DNA from: Gloeomargarita lithophora Alchichica-D10
GTDB lineage: Bacteria; Cyanobacteriota; Cyanobacteriia; Gloeomargaritales; Gloeomargaritaceae
Direction of reading: 5' to 3'
NCBI RefSeq assembly: GCF_001870225.1
Contig: NZ_CP017675.1
Coordinates: 1 to 64,000, forward strand
DNA length: 64,000 bases
Positions 18,362 to 28,250 of the stretch are shown piece after piece. Below the pieces are notes generated by a model, which saw only the letters and a program-made list of their open reading frames with translations, searched no databases and was not told the DNA's origin. Both the position numbers and the translations under genes were made by a program. Numbering within the stretch: position 1 is the first letter of the stretch; each line of letters begins with the position of its first letter.

Positions 18362-18619
18362 ATGAGTAATTCCCCTGCGACCCTGGAGACTATCGCCCAA
18401 GATTTGGCACAATTCCGCCAAGAAGTCGCACAACGCCTGGACAAGTTGGAAGCCACTGTGGATAAGCTAGAGCAACGGGTGGAAAACCAAGACTTCAAAT
18501 TTGAAACTTTTAGGCAAGCAACAAGTGATCTTGTGCGACTCGCTACTTCACTAATTGCCGGTGCCACCATTGCCATTATTGGTGGCGTTGTTCTCACCAT
18601 TATCACGGCGGGGGGATAA
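18362..18619 (+). CDS. Small coiled-coil protein with C-terminal membrane anchor (family copy 2)
   Basis: The 85-residue protein has a long coiled coil (ETIAQDLAQFRQEVAQRLDK onward, residues 8-50) and a C-terminal hydrophobic segment (LATSLIAGATIAIIGGVVLTII). It shares architecture but little sequence with copies 1 and 5. Its leader (GCAGGTGGG, then CGGAGTACCCGCC before ATG) closely matches the leader of the 19336 gene. It starts 57 bp after the adhesin stop. Confidence 0.75.
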   Translation: MSNSPATLETIAQDLAQFRQEVAQRLDKLEATVDKLEQRVENQDFKFETFRQATSDLVRLATSLIAGATIAIIGGVVLTIITAGG

Positions 18620-18744
18620 CCCGTACACCCGTCCTAGAGGGACTGATTGTAGAAATTGGGAGAACAGGGGTATGGCGTTGCCCCGCTCTTATTCTTGTTT
18701 TGCAGGTGGGAGGTACCATTAAAGTAGGACTTGAGAGGGACATC

Positions 18745-18996
18745 ATGCAGAGTGAAACATCAGTAACCTTGGAGACATTAGCGAGTGATTTGGAGACAGT
18801 TAAAAACAACCTGGTGACTGTAGTTGCTGAATTGAAAGATCAGAAAGAGTCTTTATCTCGGATGCGTTTTGAGTTTGAAGTTGCCCAACGAGCGGCGGAT
18901 AGGATTGTAAATCTTGCTTTTGCTCTTGTGGCATCAGGTACTGTTGCCCTCATCTTGTCTGCACTGCGGTTGTATTTACCAAATCCTCCGGCGTAG
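18745..18996 (+). CDS. Small coiled-coil protein with C-terminal membrane anchor (family copy 3)
   Basis: The 83-residue protein has an N-terminal coiled coil (ETLASDLETVKNNLVTVVAE, about 10-50) and a C-terminal hydrophobic helix (IVNLAFALVASGTVALILSA). The leader again carries GCAGGTGGGAGG 45 nt upstream of the ATG, as for copy 2. The conserved leader and protein plan point to duplication followed by divergence. Confidence 0.72.
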   Translation: MQSETSVTLETLASDLETVKNNLVTVVAELKDQKESLSRMRFEFEVAQRAADRIVNLAFALVASGTVALILSALRLYLPNPPA

Positions 18997-19010
18997 GGAA
19001 ACTGATTTCA

Positions 19011-19117
19011 GGACACCACTAAGTAATATAATTATGTCATAGGAGCAACATCTCCGTACCAGAAGTATCTGTCGTATATGGTTCTCCTGGATACATGGCG
19101 TAAATAAATAGAGGTAC
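19011..19117 (+). repeat. Diverged copy of the dispersed repeat
   Basis: It begins GGACACCACTAAGTAA, contains TATGGTTCTCCTGGAT and ends TAAATAAATAGAGGTAC. Both termini are recognisable, but the central G/C hairpin is lost. It lies directly in front of the 43-residue gene, so its end could influence that gene's expression. Confidence 0.6.
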
Positions 19118-19119
19118 TC

Positions 19120-19251
19120 ATGAGAAAAACAAATACAGAATTGTTAATACGAATATCTAATGCGGTTATCATCCTGACCGGTGCCGCTGTCATTTTTGCC
19201 CCTTTGATCAAAGAAATTGCTCTGGCTGTTGCCTCACCCATCAAACCCTAG
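19120..19251 (+). CDS. 43-residue hydrophobic peptide, truncated member of the small coiled-coil family (copy 4)
   Basis: The frame ATG 19120 to TAG 19251 encodes MRKTNTELLIRISNAV, then ILTGAAVIFAPLIKEIALAV and ASPIKP. The C-terminal half matches copies 1 and 5 closely, while the coiled coil is missing. It is either a deletion remnant or an independent small membrane peptide. The upstream repeat ends 3 nt before its ATG, and no good ribosome binding site is evident, so expression is doubtful. Confidence 0.5.
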   Translation: MRKTNTELLIRISNAVIILTGAAVIFAPLIKEIALAVASPIKP

Positions 19252-19335
19252 CCCTCTATTCTGAATTAATCGAGTAACCCAAACCTTATTTGTGGGTGGG
19301 AGGGATAAAATAGAATTACCAACGGAGTACCCGCC

Positions 19336-19599
19336 ATGCAAGCACCGTTACTGCCCGATGACTTCCAGACTCAAGTGCTAACCGAACTGCGGAATATCAA
19401 TACCCGGTTAGATAAGTTAGAGACGGACATCAGAGAGACAATAAAGCGGGTGGATAAATGGGAACTACAATTTTTGCAACTGTCACGGGATAACCTCGCC
19501 ATCAGCCGCACCATTATCATCGCCGCTGGTGCCGCCGTCATTTTTGCCCCCTTGATCAAAGAAATTGCGCCCGCTGTTGCGTCATTAATTAAACCGTGA
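19336..19599 (+). CDS. Small coiled-coil protein with C-terminal membrane anchor (family copy 5)
   Basis: The 87-residue protein is nearly identical to the 14844 gene from residue 6 on (DDFQTQVLTELRNINTRL and the TIIIAAGAAVIFAPLIKEI anchor). The leader has GGAG 8 nt before the ATG and resembles that of copy 2. Its last 48 bp (15 codons plus stop) form the start of a 171-bp segment that is duplicated downstream at 19766-19936. Confidence 0.8.
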   Translation: MQAPLLPDDFQTQVLTELRNINTRLDKLETDIRETIKRVDKWELQFLQLSRDNLAISRTIIIAAGAAVIFAPLIKEIAPAVASLIKP

Positions 19600-19602
19600 T
19601 TA

Positions 19603-19722
19603 GGACACCGCTAAAAATAGGTCGCAGGGGGGCACCCCCCGCCCCAGAAGCACCTGCGGTGTATGGTTCTCGGTAATATCTGCATTCCAGCGAGATAACT
19701 TTCTTCTGGTTCAAATAAATAG
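19603..19722 (+). repeat. Dispersed repeat, long form, with left terminal repeat
   Basis: GGACACCGCTAAAAATAG, GGTCGCAGGGGGGCACCCC, an extra arm (AGAAGCACCTGCGGTGTA), GGTTCTCGGTAATATCTGCA, CCAGCGAGATAACTTTCTTC and TTCAAATAAATAG are all present. The terminal GAGGTGTCC is replaced by AAGATA. It begins 3 bp after the stop of the preceding small gene. Confidence 0.85.
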
Positions 19723-19816
19723 AAGATATAGCTAAGTAGAGTAAGGTTGTCGTCTCAAGATTCTGTTGATCAAAGAAATTGCGCCCGCTGTTGCGTCATT
19801 AATTAAACCGTGATTA

Positions 19817-19936
19817 GGACACCGCTAAAAATAGGTCGCAGGGGGGCACCCCCCGCCCCAGAAGCACCTGCGGTGTATGGTTCTCGGTAATATCTGCATT
19901 CCAGCGAGATAACTTTCTTCTGGTTCAAATAAATAG
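19817..19936 (+). repeat. Dispersed repeat, second identical long copy
   Basis: It is identical to 19603-19722 as part of the 171-bp duplication. Its right end was fused to the left end of the 20128 copy through the palindrome TAGAAG-ATA-CTTCTA before the 181-bp element entered. Confidence 0.85.
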
Positions 19937-20117
19937 TGGGACTTTGAGAGAAACTGGCTCCTAAACGGCCTCAGACCTAGACACAGCAATTGTTTTACCT
20001 CGATCAGCATATTTTCTTGATGCGACTGGGTTCCAGCCATTATTACCTTGCCGATGTGTTTTGCCTGTCTTGCTTGAGCTTGAGCCTGTTTTAGGGCTTA
20101 AAACTTATAAAGTCCCA
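19937..20117. mobile_element. 181-bp non-autonomous insertion with 9-bp inverted repeats and 4-bp target duplication
   Basis: The element starts TGGGACTTT and ends AAAGTCCCA. It is flanked on both sides by ATAG (19933-19936 and 20118-20121). Removing the element and one ATAG rebuilds a continuous junction between two dispersed repeats. It has no full transposase; a 35-codon frame starting at 20040 on the minus strand (MAGTQSHQENMLIEV) may be a relic of a parent insertion sequence. Confidence 0.8.
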
Positions 20118-20127
20118 ATAGAAGATA

Positions 20128-20233
20128 CTTCTAAAAATAGGTCGCCGGGGCACCGCCCCCCGCATTTGGTTCTCGGTAATATCTGCATTCCAGCGAGATA
20201 GCTTTCTTCTGGTTCAAATAAATAGAGGTGTCC
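20128..20233 (+). repeat. Dispersed repeat in front of the Uma2 gene
   Basis: It runs from CTTCTAAAAATAGGTCGCC through GGTTCTCGGTAATATCTGCA to the intact right terminal repeat TAGAGGTGTCC. TATAAT follows directly (20234-20239), 38 bp before the ATG of the Uma2 gene. Confidence 0.85.
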
Positions 20234-20276
20234 TATAATAACTAATGGGCGGCAGAAAAATTATCTCAAATCAAAT

Positions 20277-20861
20277 ATGTTGGAAACCCAAGCAAAAAAT
20301 CATTTTCCAGAGCAGTCCATTACCCGCAGTGGTATTGGTTGGGAGCAGTTTATCAACATCCAAAAAGCATTTGCTGATATACCTGGGATTCGTCTGATGT
20401 ATTGTGAGGGAGTGCTAGAAATTATGCCCCTAGGGAAACCCCATGAGTTTATTTGCCATTTCCTCAACTACCTGTTAATCAGTTATTTCGTACATCAGCG
20501 CATCCGGTTTTTCCCCAGTGGTGCCTATTTTCAAATTCTTGAGGGTGTCACGGAGTATCAGTCCGACCTTTCCTACAGTTTTGATAGCGATAAAGATGTA
20601 CCCGACCTATGTATCGAAGTGGTGATTACCAGCAGTGGTATTGATAAATTACGCAAGTATCAACTGCGGGGTGTGCCCGAAGTATGGTTTTGGCAGGATG
20701 GTCAAATTCTGGTTTATTGCCTGGTGGCAGGCAACTATCAACTGCGAGAAAATAGTATATTATTACCTACCTTAGATTTAGTTTTATTGTGTGAATGTGT
20801 GCAACAGAATGACCCGCTTCAGGCATCATTGCAATTTCAAACCCAGATTACCTCCACTTAA
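20277..20861 (+). CDS. Uma2 family endonuclease-like protein (DUF820)
   Basis: The 194-residue protein belongs to the very abundant cyanobacterial Uma2/DUF820 family with a restriction-endonuclease-like fold. Visible family features are RLMYCEGVLEIMPLGKPHE, PDLCIEVVITSSG and KYQLRGVPEVWFWQDG. The PD...E-x-(V/I) arrangement gives the probable metal site. Cellular role unknown; many copies occur per genome and are often near mobile DNA, as here. Confidence 0.88.
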   Translation: MLETQAKNHFPEQSITRSGIGWEQFINIQKAFADIPGIRLMYCEGVLEIMPLGKPHEFICHFLNYLLISYFVHQRIRFFPSGAYFQILEGVTEYQSDLSYSFDSDKDVPDLCIEVVITSSGIDKLRKYQLRGVPEVWFWQDGQILVYCLVAGNYQLRENSILLPTLDLVLLCECVQQNDPLQASLQFQTQITST

Positions 20862-20924
20862 ATCTGCGTACAGAATTTCTGCCTTCCAGCGATAGGTTTT
20901 TTTAATTGAACGACAATGCCCCAC

Positions 20925-22043
20925 CTATCCCCCAAATACAGCGGGGAATGTCAGTTTCAAGGCCGCTGTGATCAATAAATTAGCCAAGGCCACCGGCAAT
21001 AAAAACTTCCAACCCAAGTCTAATAACTGGTCAATCCGCACCCGGGGCACTGTCCAGCGCAACAGAATTGCCAAAAACAACATGAAATAAGCCTTGAGCA
21101 AAGTCATGGTAATCCCCAACATTCCGGCAATAATTTGCACTAGGGGATTATCCAGACTCAAATTCAGCCAACCCGCCAGAGCATCCACCGAAACAGGCGA
21201 TTCCCAGCCGCCCAGGTACAGCACCGCCACCAACAAACAGGACAAGACCAAATTCAGATAGGAACCGGCGTAAAAAAGCATAAAATTCACCGCCGTATAT
21301 TCCGTCTGATACCCGGCCACCAATTCTTCCTCCGCTTCCGGCAAATCAAAGGGCAGACGTTCACATTCCGCCAAAGCCGCAATCCAAAAAATCAAAAACC
21401 CCACCGGTTGCCGCCACACATTCCACCCTAAAATGCCATAACCCGTCTGTTGCTCCACAATGTCAATCGTGCTGAGGCTATTGGACATCATCACCACCGC
21501 CAACACCGCCAAAGCCAAGGGCACCTCGTAGCTAATGGACTGGGCTGCCGCCCGCAATCCGCCCAGCAAAGAATACTTATTGTTAGAACCGTAACCCGCC
21601 ATCAGCAAGCCAATCGGGGCAATGCTAGAAATGGCAATCCAGAAAAAAATCCCCACCCCCAAATCCGTAATCACAATGTTTTGACCAAAGGGCACGATCA
21701 CATAGGCCAACAACACCGCCATTACCACTACTATCGGGCCGAGGGAGAATAGCCACCTATCCGCCTTGGCGGGGCGCACATTTTCCTTGACCAACAATTT
21801 CAGTACATCCGCAATCGGGATCAACATCCCCAGCGGCCCGGCGTACTCCGGCCCAATCCGTTGCTGGATCGCCGCCGACACCTTCCGTTCCAACCAGGTC
21901 GCCACCAACGCCCACAGGGTCGCAAAAGTCAACACCGACACCATCGGCAGGGGCAACCACAAGGCATGGGCAACCCCCGGCGTGACCCCCACCCCTTCCA
22001 ATAGTTGGACAAAGGACTGCTGTAAATCAATTCCGGTTTCCAT
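20925..22043 (-). CDS. ndhA: NAD(P)H-quinone oxidoreductase subunit 1 (NdhA)
   Basis: NdhA is a membrane subunit of the NDH-1 complex (respiration, cyclic electron flow, CO2 uptake) that forms the quinone-site base. The 372-residue protein has eight or more hydrophobic helices and the family motifs [40 protein letters not shown] and [20 protein letters not shown]. Its ATG overlaps the ndhH TAA by one base. The usual partners ndhI-ndhG-ndhE do not follow. Confidence 0.97.
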   Translation of the reverse strand: METGIDLQQSFVQLLEGVGVTPGVAHALWLPLPMVSVLTFATLWALVATWLERKVSAAIQQRIGPEYAGPLGMLIPIADVLKLLVKENVRPAKADRWLFSLGPIVVVMAVLLAYVIVPFGQNIVITDLGVGIFFWIAISSIAPIGLLMAGYGSNNKYSLLGGLRAAAQSISYEVPLALAVLAVVMMSNSLSTIDIVEQQTGYGILGWNVWRQPVGFLIFWIAALAECERLPFDLPEAEEELVAGYQTEYTAVNFMLFYAGSYLNLVLSCLLVAVLYLGGWESPVSVDALAGWLNLSLDNPLVQIIAGMLGITMTLLKAYFMLFLAILLRWTVPRVRIDQLLDLGWKFLLPVALANLLITAALKLTFPAVFGG

Positions 22044-23224
22044 TAGCGATCTACCTCACCCATGATCACGTCAATACTGCCCAAAATTGCCATAATATCC
22101 GCCACCTTCATCCCCCGCACCAATTGGGGCAAAACCTGCAAATTGATAAACCCCGGTGGCCGGATTTTCCAACGCCAAGGAAACACACTATCATCACCCA
22201 GGATATAAACCCCCAATTCCCCCTTGGGAGCCTCCACCCGCACATAATGTTCCCCCTTAGGAATCTTAAAGTTGGGCGAGGATTTTTTGCTAATAAATTG
22301 ATAATCAAAGCCCCCCCATTCGGATTTTGGGCCACTGCTAATGCGTTTCGCTTCTAGGTTTTCATAAGCCCCGCCTGGTAGCCCTTGCAGAGCTTGGCGG
22401 ATGATTTTTACCGATTCGCGCATTTCCCCCAATCGCACCACATAGCGGGCAAAACAATCCCCGTCCGTCGTCCATTGCACTTCCCAATCAAAATCATCGT
22501 AACACTCGTAATGATCCACCTTGCGTAAATCCCATTTTACCCCGGAAGCCCGCAACATCGGCCCCGACATTCCCCAATTGATCGCATCTTCCCTGGATAA
22601 GGTGCCCACCCCCTGCACCCGCCTGCGAAAAATCGGATTATCCGTAATTAACCGCTCGTATTCATCAATTTTGGGCAGGAAATAATCACAAAAATCCTCA
22701 CATTTATCCACCCAACCGTAGGGCAAATCGGCGGCCACCCCCCCCACCCGGAAATAATTGTGCATCATTCGCATCCCGGTGGCGGCCTCAAACAGGTCAT
22801 AGATCATTTCCCGTTCCCGGAAAATATAGAAAAACGGCGTTTGCGCCCCGACATCCGCCAGAAATGGCCCCAGCCACAGCAAATGGGAGGCAATCCGGCT
22901 CAATTCCAACATAATCACCCGGATATAGCTCGCCCGCTTCGGCACTGGCACATCCGCCAATTTTTCCGGGGCATTCACCGTGATCGCTTCGGTAAACATG
23001 GTTGCCAGGTAGTCCCACCGGGTCACATAGGGCAAATACTGCACCACCGTCCGGTTTTCGGCAATTTTTTCCATCGAGCGATGCAAATAACCCAGCACCG
23101 GCTCACAGTCCAGCACATTTTCCCCATCCAAGGTGACCATCAGGCGCAAAACCCCGTGCATCGAGGGATGATGCGGCCCAAAGTTAATCACCATCGGGTC
23201 GGTGCGGGTTTCAATCATCGTCAT
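22043..23224 (-). CDS. ndhH: NAD(P)H-quinone oxidoreductase subunit H (NdhH)
   Basis: NdhH is the 49-kDa-type subunit at the quinone site of NDH-1. The 393-residue protein has [41 protein letters not shown], the [16 protein letters not shown] stretch and a C-terminus with [18 protein letters not shown]. Start 23224 is chosen because GGGAG lies about 9 nt upstream. It is the first gene of an ndhH-ndhA pair. Confidence 0.97.
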   Translation of the reverse strand: MTMIETRTDPMVINFGPHHPSMHGVLRLMVTLDGENVLDCEPVLGYLHRSMEKIAENRTVVQYLPYVTRWDYLATMFTEAITVNAPEKLADVPVPKRASYIRVIMLELSRIASHLLWLGPFLADVGAQTPFFYIFREREMIYDLFEAATGMRMMHNYFRVGGVAADLPYGWVDKCEDFCDYFLPKIDEYERLITDNPIFRRRVQGVGTLSREDAINWGMSGPMLRASGVKWDLRKVDHYECYDDFDWEVQWTTDGDCFARYVVRLGEMRESVKIIRQALQGLPGGAYENLEAKRISSGPKSEWGGFDYQFISKKSSPNFKIPKGEHYVRVEAPKGELGVYILGDDSVFPWRWKIRPPGFINLQVLPQLVRGMKVADIMAILGSIDVIMGEVDR

Positions 23225-23270
23225 AGAGTTGATCTCCCAGGGGCTACCACGTTTTAGTATAAACGTCCCA

Positions 23271-23891
23271 TTAGAAATTTCCCACCGCCGCCCAAAGAAT
23301 CGCCGGGGGATACAAATCATGCTCCTGTTGCTGAATCCGGGCGTGGAGCGTCACCACCGTGTCATCCGCCCACACCGGCACCGCTGACTGGGCAATAATC
23401 GGCCCGCTATCCACCGCCAATACCACCCGATGCACCGTGCAACCGGTGATTTTTACCCCGGCGTGTAATGCCCGCTCCACCGCTTTGATCCCCGGAAACG
23501 CCGGGAGTAAACTGGGATGAATGTTCAACACCTGGGTGCCAAAAGGTTGTAATAACACATTGGTCGCCTGGCGCATCCACCCGGCCATGATCACCCACTC
23601 CGCACCCCAATTTTTAAGCGTATCAGCAATATCATGATCAAAGGCTTCCCGGTCGGGGTAATCCCGATGGTTGAGCAAGTGACTGGTGATCCCCGCTTCC
23701 CTCGCCCGTTGCGCCACCCCTGCCCCCGGATTGTTGTAGATAACGCCCGTGACGATAGCGGGTAATTTTTGGGCAGCAATGGCCTGGACAATCGCTGTAA
23801 AATTACTGCCATTTCCCGAAGCCAAAATGCCCAAACGCAGGGGTTCCCCCCGATAATCCGGCCAATGCCCTGGTACCGCCAATGCTTCCAC
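23271..23891 (-). CDS. purN: Phosphoribosylglycinamide formyltransferase
   Basis: PurN transfers a formyl group from 10-formyl-THF to GAR in purine synthesis. The 206-residue protein has [23 protein letters not shown] (catalytic Asn and His) and the [13 protein letters not shown] block containing the catalytic Asp. The likely start is GTG at 23891, directly after the TAA of the upstream small gene, so the two are translationally coupled. Confidence 0.94.
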   Translation of the reverse strand: MEALAVPGHWPDYRGEPLRLGILASGNGSNFTAIVQAIAAQKLPAIVTGVIYNNPGAGVAQRAREAGITSHLLNHRDYPDREAFDHDIADTLKNWGAEWVIMAGWMRQATNVLLQPFGTQVLNIHPSLLPAFPGIKAVERALHAGVKITGCTVHRVVLAVDSGPIIAQSAVPVWADDTVVTLHARIQQQEHDLYPPAILWAAVGNF

Positions 23892-24185
23892 TTACCAGAC
23901 CCCCCACCAATCGGTCAACAAAAGTCCCAGAAATGCACCAACGAGCAAGGGAAGGCTATGCCAAAACCAAGTGGTCATCCGCTTCTGCCAGGAACGATGG
24001 GCAAGGTAAGGAGGCGGTTCTGCTGGTAAAGCGGGAATCGGTTTAGTCCAGCGGGGTGGTCGGTTTTCAAAGTTGGCAATCCCCGTCCGCACAAAGGTTT
24101 GCGCCTCTCGCACCGCTTCCCAAGACTGTTGGCGACTGAGTGCTAACCGGGCTAACCGCTGGTTCAAGTCCTCACTTTTCCCCAT
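23892..24185 (-). CDS. Small membrane protein of unknown function upstream of purN
   Basis: The 97-residue protein has a basic/polar N-terminal helix (LNQRLARLALSRQQSWEAVR), a Pro-rich middle, and one C-terminal transmembrane helix (FWHSLPLLVGAFLGLLLTDW). I do not recognise a named family. Its stop abuts the GTG of purN, indicating one transcript. Confidence 0.65.
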   Translation of the reverse strand: MGKSEDLNQRLARLALSRQQSWEAVREAQTFVRTGIANFENRPPRWTKPIPALPAEPPPYLAHRSWQKRMTTWFWHSLPLLVGAFLGLLLTDWWGVW

Positions 24186-24301
24186 GTTTCCAGGGTTTCC
24201 TAGATTATGCTAACTTTAGAACATACCTTCAGATTGTAGGCAAATTGGTGCCCCAAAATCAAAAGTTTTTGCGAATCCCTGGGTCGTTTTGATAGGAATC
24301 C

Positions 24302-26881
24302 ATGATGGCCGTTGCAGTCGCAGATTTACTCAATTCAGAGATTAACAAACCGGCTCGCTATCTGGGGCAAGAACTGGGAGCCATTCACAAACCCTGGGAT
24401 AATGCTCAGGTGCGCTGGGTGTTGAGCTATCCCGAATTGTATGAAGTGGGCGCATCCAATTTAGGGCATATTATCTTATACAACATTATCAACGCTCAGC
24501 CGGATCAATTATGTGACCGAGCCTATTTACCCGCACCGGATTTAGCCGCTAAATTGAGGGCAACCCAAACCCCTTTATTTGCGGTTGAATCCCGCCGCAG
24601 TCTCCAAGAATTTGACATTATTGGCCTGAGTTTAAGTTATGAACTGGGCGCCACGAATATCCTGGAAATGTTAAATCTAGCTGGCATACCCTTGACCAGT
24701 CATGCACGGCAAAATGGGCATTACCCCCTAATTTTTGCGGGCGGACCAACGGCAACGGGCAACCCGGAACCCTACGCTGATTTTTTCGATTTTTTTGCCC
24801 TAGGAGATGGGGAAGAATTACTACCAGAAATTGGTTTGGTTTTACAAGAAGGCAAAAGTGCGGGTTTATCTCGCCGGGAATTATTACTTGATTTGGCGCA
24901 AATTCCCGGAGTCTATGTCCCGGAATTTTACGCCCCGCAACCGGATGCTTCCGTCATACCATTGCGAAATGATGTCCCTAAAAAAATTCTGCGCCGGGTG
25001 GCGACCCCCATTCCCGCCTATGGCATTGGGTTGGTTCCCTACGTGGAAACCGTGCATGATCGTTTAACAGTAGAAATTCGCCGGGGATGCACCCGGGGCT
25101 GTCGTTTCTGTCAACCGGGAATGCTCACCCGACCGGCGCGAGATGTGGCTCCCGAAACGGTAATTCAAACCATTGAACAGGGGATGCGGGCGACGGGATT
25201 TAATGAATTTTCATTACTTTCATTGAGTTGTTCGGATTACTTATCTCTGCCATCGGTGGGTTTAGAAATTAAACAAAAATTGCACGACCAACCGGTGAGT
25301 TTATCCTTACCCAGTCAACGGGTGGATCGCTTTGATGAACATATCGCTGAAATTATTGGCGGCACCCGCAAAGGGGGGTTGACTTTTGCGCCGGAAGCGG
25401 GCACCCAACGGCTACGGGATATTATCAATAAAGGCTTAACCAATGAGGAATTATTGCGGGGGATCAAAACCGCTTGGGAGCAGGGCTGGGACCGGGTAAA
25501 ACTTTATTTTATGATCGGCCTACCAGGGGAAACGGATGTGGATGTAATTGGCATTGCCGAAACCTTGAAATGGTTACAACGGGAATGCCGGGGCAATGGC
25601 CGGAAACCCCTCGGCTTTAATGTGACCATTTCTAACTTTACCCCCAAACCCCATACGCCTTTTCAATGGCATTCCGTAGCCACTGCTGAATTTATCCGCA
25701 AACAGGAATTACTCAAGCAAGAATTTAAGGTAATTCGCAATGTGAAAGCCAATTTTACCGATGTGCGAATTTCAGCAATGGAGGATTTTTTGGGACGGGG
25801 GGATCGTTCCCTCGGAAAAGTGATTCAACGGGCATGGGAACTGGGTGCTGGAATGGATGCCTGGTGGGAATCCTTAGAACGGGCTTATGGGGCGTGGTCA
25901 CAGGCGATTGAGGCATCCAATTTAACCTGGAAATATCGCACGATTGAACAAGGACAGTGGTTTACATCGGTAGATTCTGAACAGTTACTCACGCAAGATT
26001 TGCCCTGGGATCATCTGGATACTGGCATTGAGAAAAAGTGGTTAGTAGATGATTTAGAACGGGCATTAGCAACAGCCACCGTCCCGGATTGCTCCTTTGA
26101 GGGATGCTCCCATTGTGGGGTGTGTGGGGTTGATTTGGGTCATAACGTGGTGGTGCCACCGCCCCCTTTACCCACCGGCAAAATTACCGCTAAAATTCCC
26201 ACCGAACGGGTACAAAGATTACGGGTAAAATTTGGCAAACAAGGGGACTTGGCACTGTTGAGTCATCTGGATCTAGTGCGTTTATTTGACCGGGCAATGC
26301 GGCGGGCTAATCTACCCATTTCCTACAGCGAGGGGTTTCATCCGGGGGCACGATTGATGCCTGCGAGTGCCTTACCTTTGGGGGCGACCAGCGTGGGTGA
26401 AATTATTGATTTTGAATTATATCAAACCTGCCCTCCCCAGGATTTTCTCCAGAAATTAAAAGCCCAATTACCCACGGATATTCCCCTGTATGAGATTGCC
26501 GAAATTCCAGTGAATCATCCATCCAATACCCAATTGCTTATCGCCGCCCAATACCGATTAACCCTGGAATTGGATCACCCTTTGGCAAATCCAGCTTGGG
26601 AATCGTGGGTGCATCAAATTATTGCCACCTCGGAATTATGGTGGGAAGGGAAAACCAAAAGCGGCAAACCCAAGCGAATCAATTTGCGAGAAAAGTTACA
26701 TCATTTACACATTATTAAATCGGATCAAAATCAAGCGGAAATTGCCTACGAAGGAGCTTGGAGTAATGATGGTCAATCCCTCCATCCCGACCATGTATTA
26801 TTTTTGTTTCAGATGGTGGGTATTCCAGAAATTAATTTGATTCATATTCATCGAGAGCAGTTGATTTTTCGCACCCATTGA
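24302..26881 (+). CDS. B12-binding-type radical SAM protein fused to DUF2344 (TIGR03960/TIGR03936)
   Basis: The 859-residue protein starts with an N-terminal region of the B12-binding-like type ([21 protein letters not shown]), has a radical SAM core with CTRGCRFC (Cys263, 267, 270), a Cys-rich segment around residue 600 ([15 protein letters not shown]), and a C-terminal TIGR03936/DUF2344 region ([20 protein letters not shown]). In many genomes the two halves are separate neighbouring genes. The substrate is unknown; links to tRNA or RNase E/G loci have been noted elsewhere. ATG 24305 is an alternative start. Its TGA overlaps the mnmE ATG. Confidence 0.9.
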   Translation: MMAVAVADLLNSEINKPARYLGQELGAIHKPWDNAQVRWVLSYPELYEVGASNLGHIILYNIINAQPDQLCDRAYLPAPDLAAKLRATQTPLFAVESRRSLQEFDIIGLSLSYELGATNILEMLNLAGIPLTSHARQNGHYPLIFAGGPTATGNPEPYADFFDFFALGDGEELLPEIGLVLQEGKSAGLSRRELLLDLAQIPGVYVPEFYAPQPDASVIPLRNDVPKKILRRVATPIPAYGIGLVPYVETVHDRLTVEIRRGCTRGCRFCQPGMLTRPARDVAPETVIQTIEQGMRATGFNEFSLLSLSCSDYLSLPSVGLEIKQKLHDQPVSLSLPSQRVDRFDEHIAEIIGGTRKGGLTFAPEAGTQRLRDIINKGLTNEELLRGIKTAWEQGWDRVKLYFMIGLPGETDVDVIGIAETLKWLQRECRGNGRKPLGFNVTISNFTPKPHTPFQWHSVATAEFIRKQELLKQEFKVIRNVKANFTDVRISAMEDFLGRGDRSLGKVIQRAWELGAGMDAWWESLERAYGAWSQAIEASNLTWKYRTIEQGQWFTSVDSEQLLTQDLPWDHLDTGIEKKWLVDDLERALATATVPDCSFEGCSHCGVCGVDLGHNVVVPPPPLPTGKITAKIPTERVQRLRVKFGKQGDLALLSHLDLVRLFDRAMRRANLPISYSEGFHPGARLMPASALPLGATSVGEIIDFELYQTCPPQDFLQKLKAQLPTDIPLYEIAEIPVNHPSNTQLLIAAQYRLTLELDHPLANPAWESWVHQIIATSELWWEGKTKSGKPKRINLREKLHHLHIIKSDQNQAEIAYEGAWSNDGQSLHPDHVLFLFQMVGIPEINLIHIHREQLIFRTH

Positions 26882-28248
26882 TGTTGGATTTAGGTGATAC
26901 CATTGCGGCCATTGCCACAGCGGTTGCCCCCGAACAGGGGAGTATTGCTATCGTGCGTTTATCGGGTGGGGATAGTGTTAAAATTGCCCATACTATTTTT
27001 CACGCCCCAGGGAAACAAATCTGGGAAAGCCATCGGATTTTGTATGGTTATATCCAAAATGCAACGGGTCAAACCATTGATGAAGCCCTATTATTACTGA
27101 TGTTGGCTCCCCGTTCCTATACCCGTGAAGATGTGGTGGAATTTCACTGTCATGGGGGGATGATGACCGTACAAAAGGTATTGAATTTATGTATTCAAAA
27201 TGGGGCACGTTTAGCCCGTCCAGGGGAATTTACCCTGCGTGCCGTGTTAAATGGACGGTTGGATTTGACCCAGGCGGAAGCCATTGCTGATTTAATTGGT
27301 GCCAAATCATCCGCATCCGCAGACAATGCCCTGGCGGGTCTGCAAGGCAAACTGAGTCAATATATCCAAAAATTACGCCATCAATGTTTAGATTTATTGG
27401 CCGAATTAGAAGCTCGGATTGATTTTGATGAGGACTTAGTTCCCTTAAATTATGACCATATTCAAAAGCAAATTTTTCTACTATTAGAACAGGTGCATCA
27501 GTTATTAGCAACTGCTGAGCGGGGGGAATTATTACGGCGGGGGATTAAAGTGGCGATTGTGGGTCGTCCCAATGTGGGCAAATCCAGTTTGTTAAATGCC
27601 TGGAGTCAGACTGAACGGGCGATTGTCACCGATTTACCTGGTACAACCCGTGATGTGGTAGATGCTTATTTGGTGGTGCAGGGCATCCCTGTGGAAATTT
27701 TAGATACCGCCGGGATTCGATCTACGGATGATCCGGTGGAGCAAATCGGGATTGATCGTTCCCGGCAAGCCATACAAAAAGCCGATATTATCCTATGGGT
27801 TGTTGATGCTTTGACGGGGTGGACAAAAGAGGATGAAAGGCTCTATCAAGAATTAGAAGCCAGCAAGGTGATTGCCATCGTAAATAAAATTGACTTAACC
27901 GCAGAATTACCACAAATTTCCCAAATAAAGACCCCAATAATCTACACCTCAGCCCTCAATCATACCGGCATTGATCAATTAGAGTCGGTGCTGATAGAGC
28001 AGGTTTCGCAAGGAAAAGTGCAGCAAACTAATGTAACCTACACTATTAACCAACGCCAACAAACCGCCCTACTCCAAGTCCAACAAGCCTTACAAAATAT
28101 GCAAACCACCATCACTCAGAAATTACCGATAGATTTTTGGACGATTGATTTACGCACAGCAATTCAAGCCTTGGGAAGTATTACCGGAGAGGAAATTACC
28201 GAAAGTGTCCTCGACCGTATTTTTAGTAAATTCTGTATTGGTAAATGA
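26881..28248 (+). CDS. mnmE: tRNA uridine-5-carboxymethylaminomethyl(34) synthesis GTPase MnmE
   Basis: MnmE, with MnmG, modifies U34 of tRNAs read at wobble positions. The 455-residue protein has the THF-binding N-domain ([22 protein letters not shown]), a G-domain with [23 protein letters not shown] and NKID, and the diagnostic C-terminal CIGK. ATG 26881 shares its A with the preceding TGA, so it is translated from the same transcript as the radical SAM gene. Confidence 0.97.
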   Translation: MLDLGDTIAAIATAVAPEQGSIAIVRLSGGDSVKIAHTIFHAPGKQIWESHRILYGYIQNATGQTIDEALLLLMLAPRSYTREDVVEFHCHGGMMTVQKVLNLCIQNGARLARPGEFTLRAVLNGRLDLTQAEAIADLIGAKSSASADNALAGLQGKLSQYIQKLRHQCLDLLAELEARIDFDEDLVPLNYDHIQKQIFLLLEQVHQLLATAERGELLRRGIKVAIVGRPNVGKSSLLNAWSQTERAIVTDLPGTTRDVVDAYLVVQGIPVEILDTAGIRSTDDPVEQIGIDRSRQAIQKADIILWVVDALTGWTKEDERLYQELEASKVIAIVNKIDLTAELPQISQIKTPIIYTSALNHTGIDQLESVLIEQVSQGKVQQTNVTYTINQRQQTALLQVQQALQNMQTTITQKLPIDFWTIDLRTAIQALGSITGEEITESVLDRIFSKFCIGK

Positions 28249-28250
28249 TC

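Larger units (their letters stand above)
19552..19936 (+). repeat. Direct duplication: 171 bp copies at 19552-19722 and 19766-19936
   Basis: Both copies start TTGATCAAAGAAATTGCGCC and end TTCAAATAAATAG. By eye they are identical, including the 3' end of the small coiled-coil gene and a full dispersed repeat. They are separated by 43 bp. Only the first copy is attached to an intact gene; the second contains an orphan 3' end. Confidence 0.88.
19600..20276. other. Intergenic island of stacked repeats without a gene
   Basis: These 677 bp hold two long dispersed repeats (19603-19722 and 19817-19936), a 181-bp inverted-repeat-flanked insertion (19937-20117), a third dispersed repeat (20128-20233) and the Uma2 promoter region. 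I see no credible protein-coding gene. Confidence 0.75.

Noticed and set aside
19603-20233. GGTTCAAAT in the repeats, similar to a tRNA T-loop
   Set aside because: No acceptor, D or anticodon stems can be formed around it; the motif belongs to the conserved repeat.
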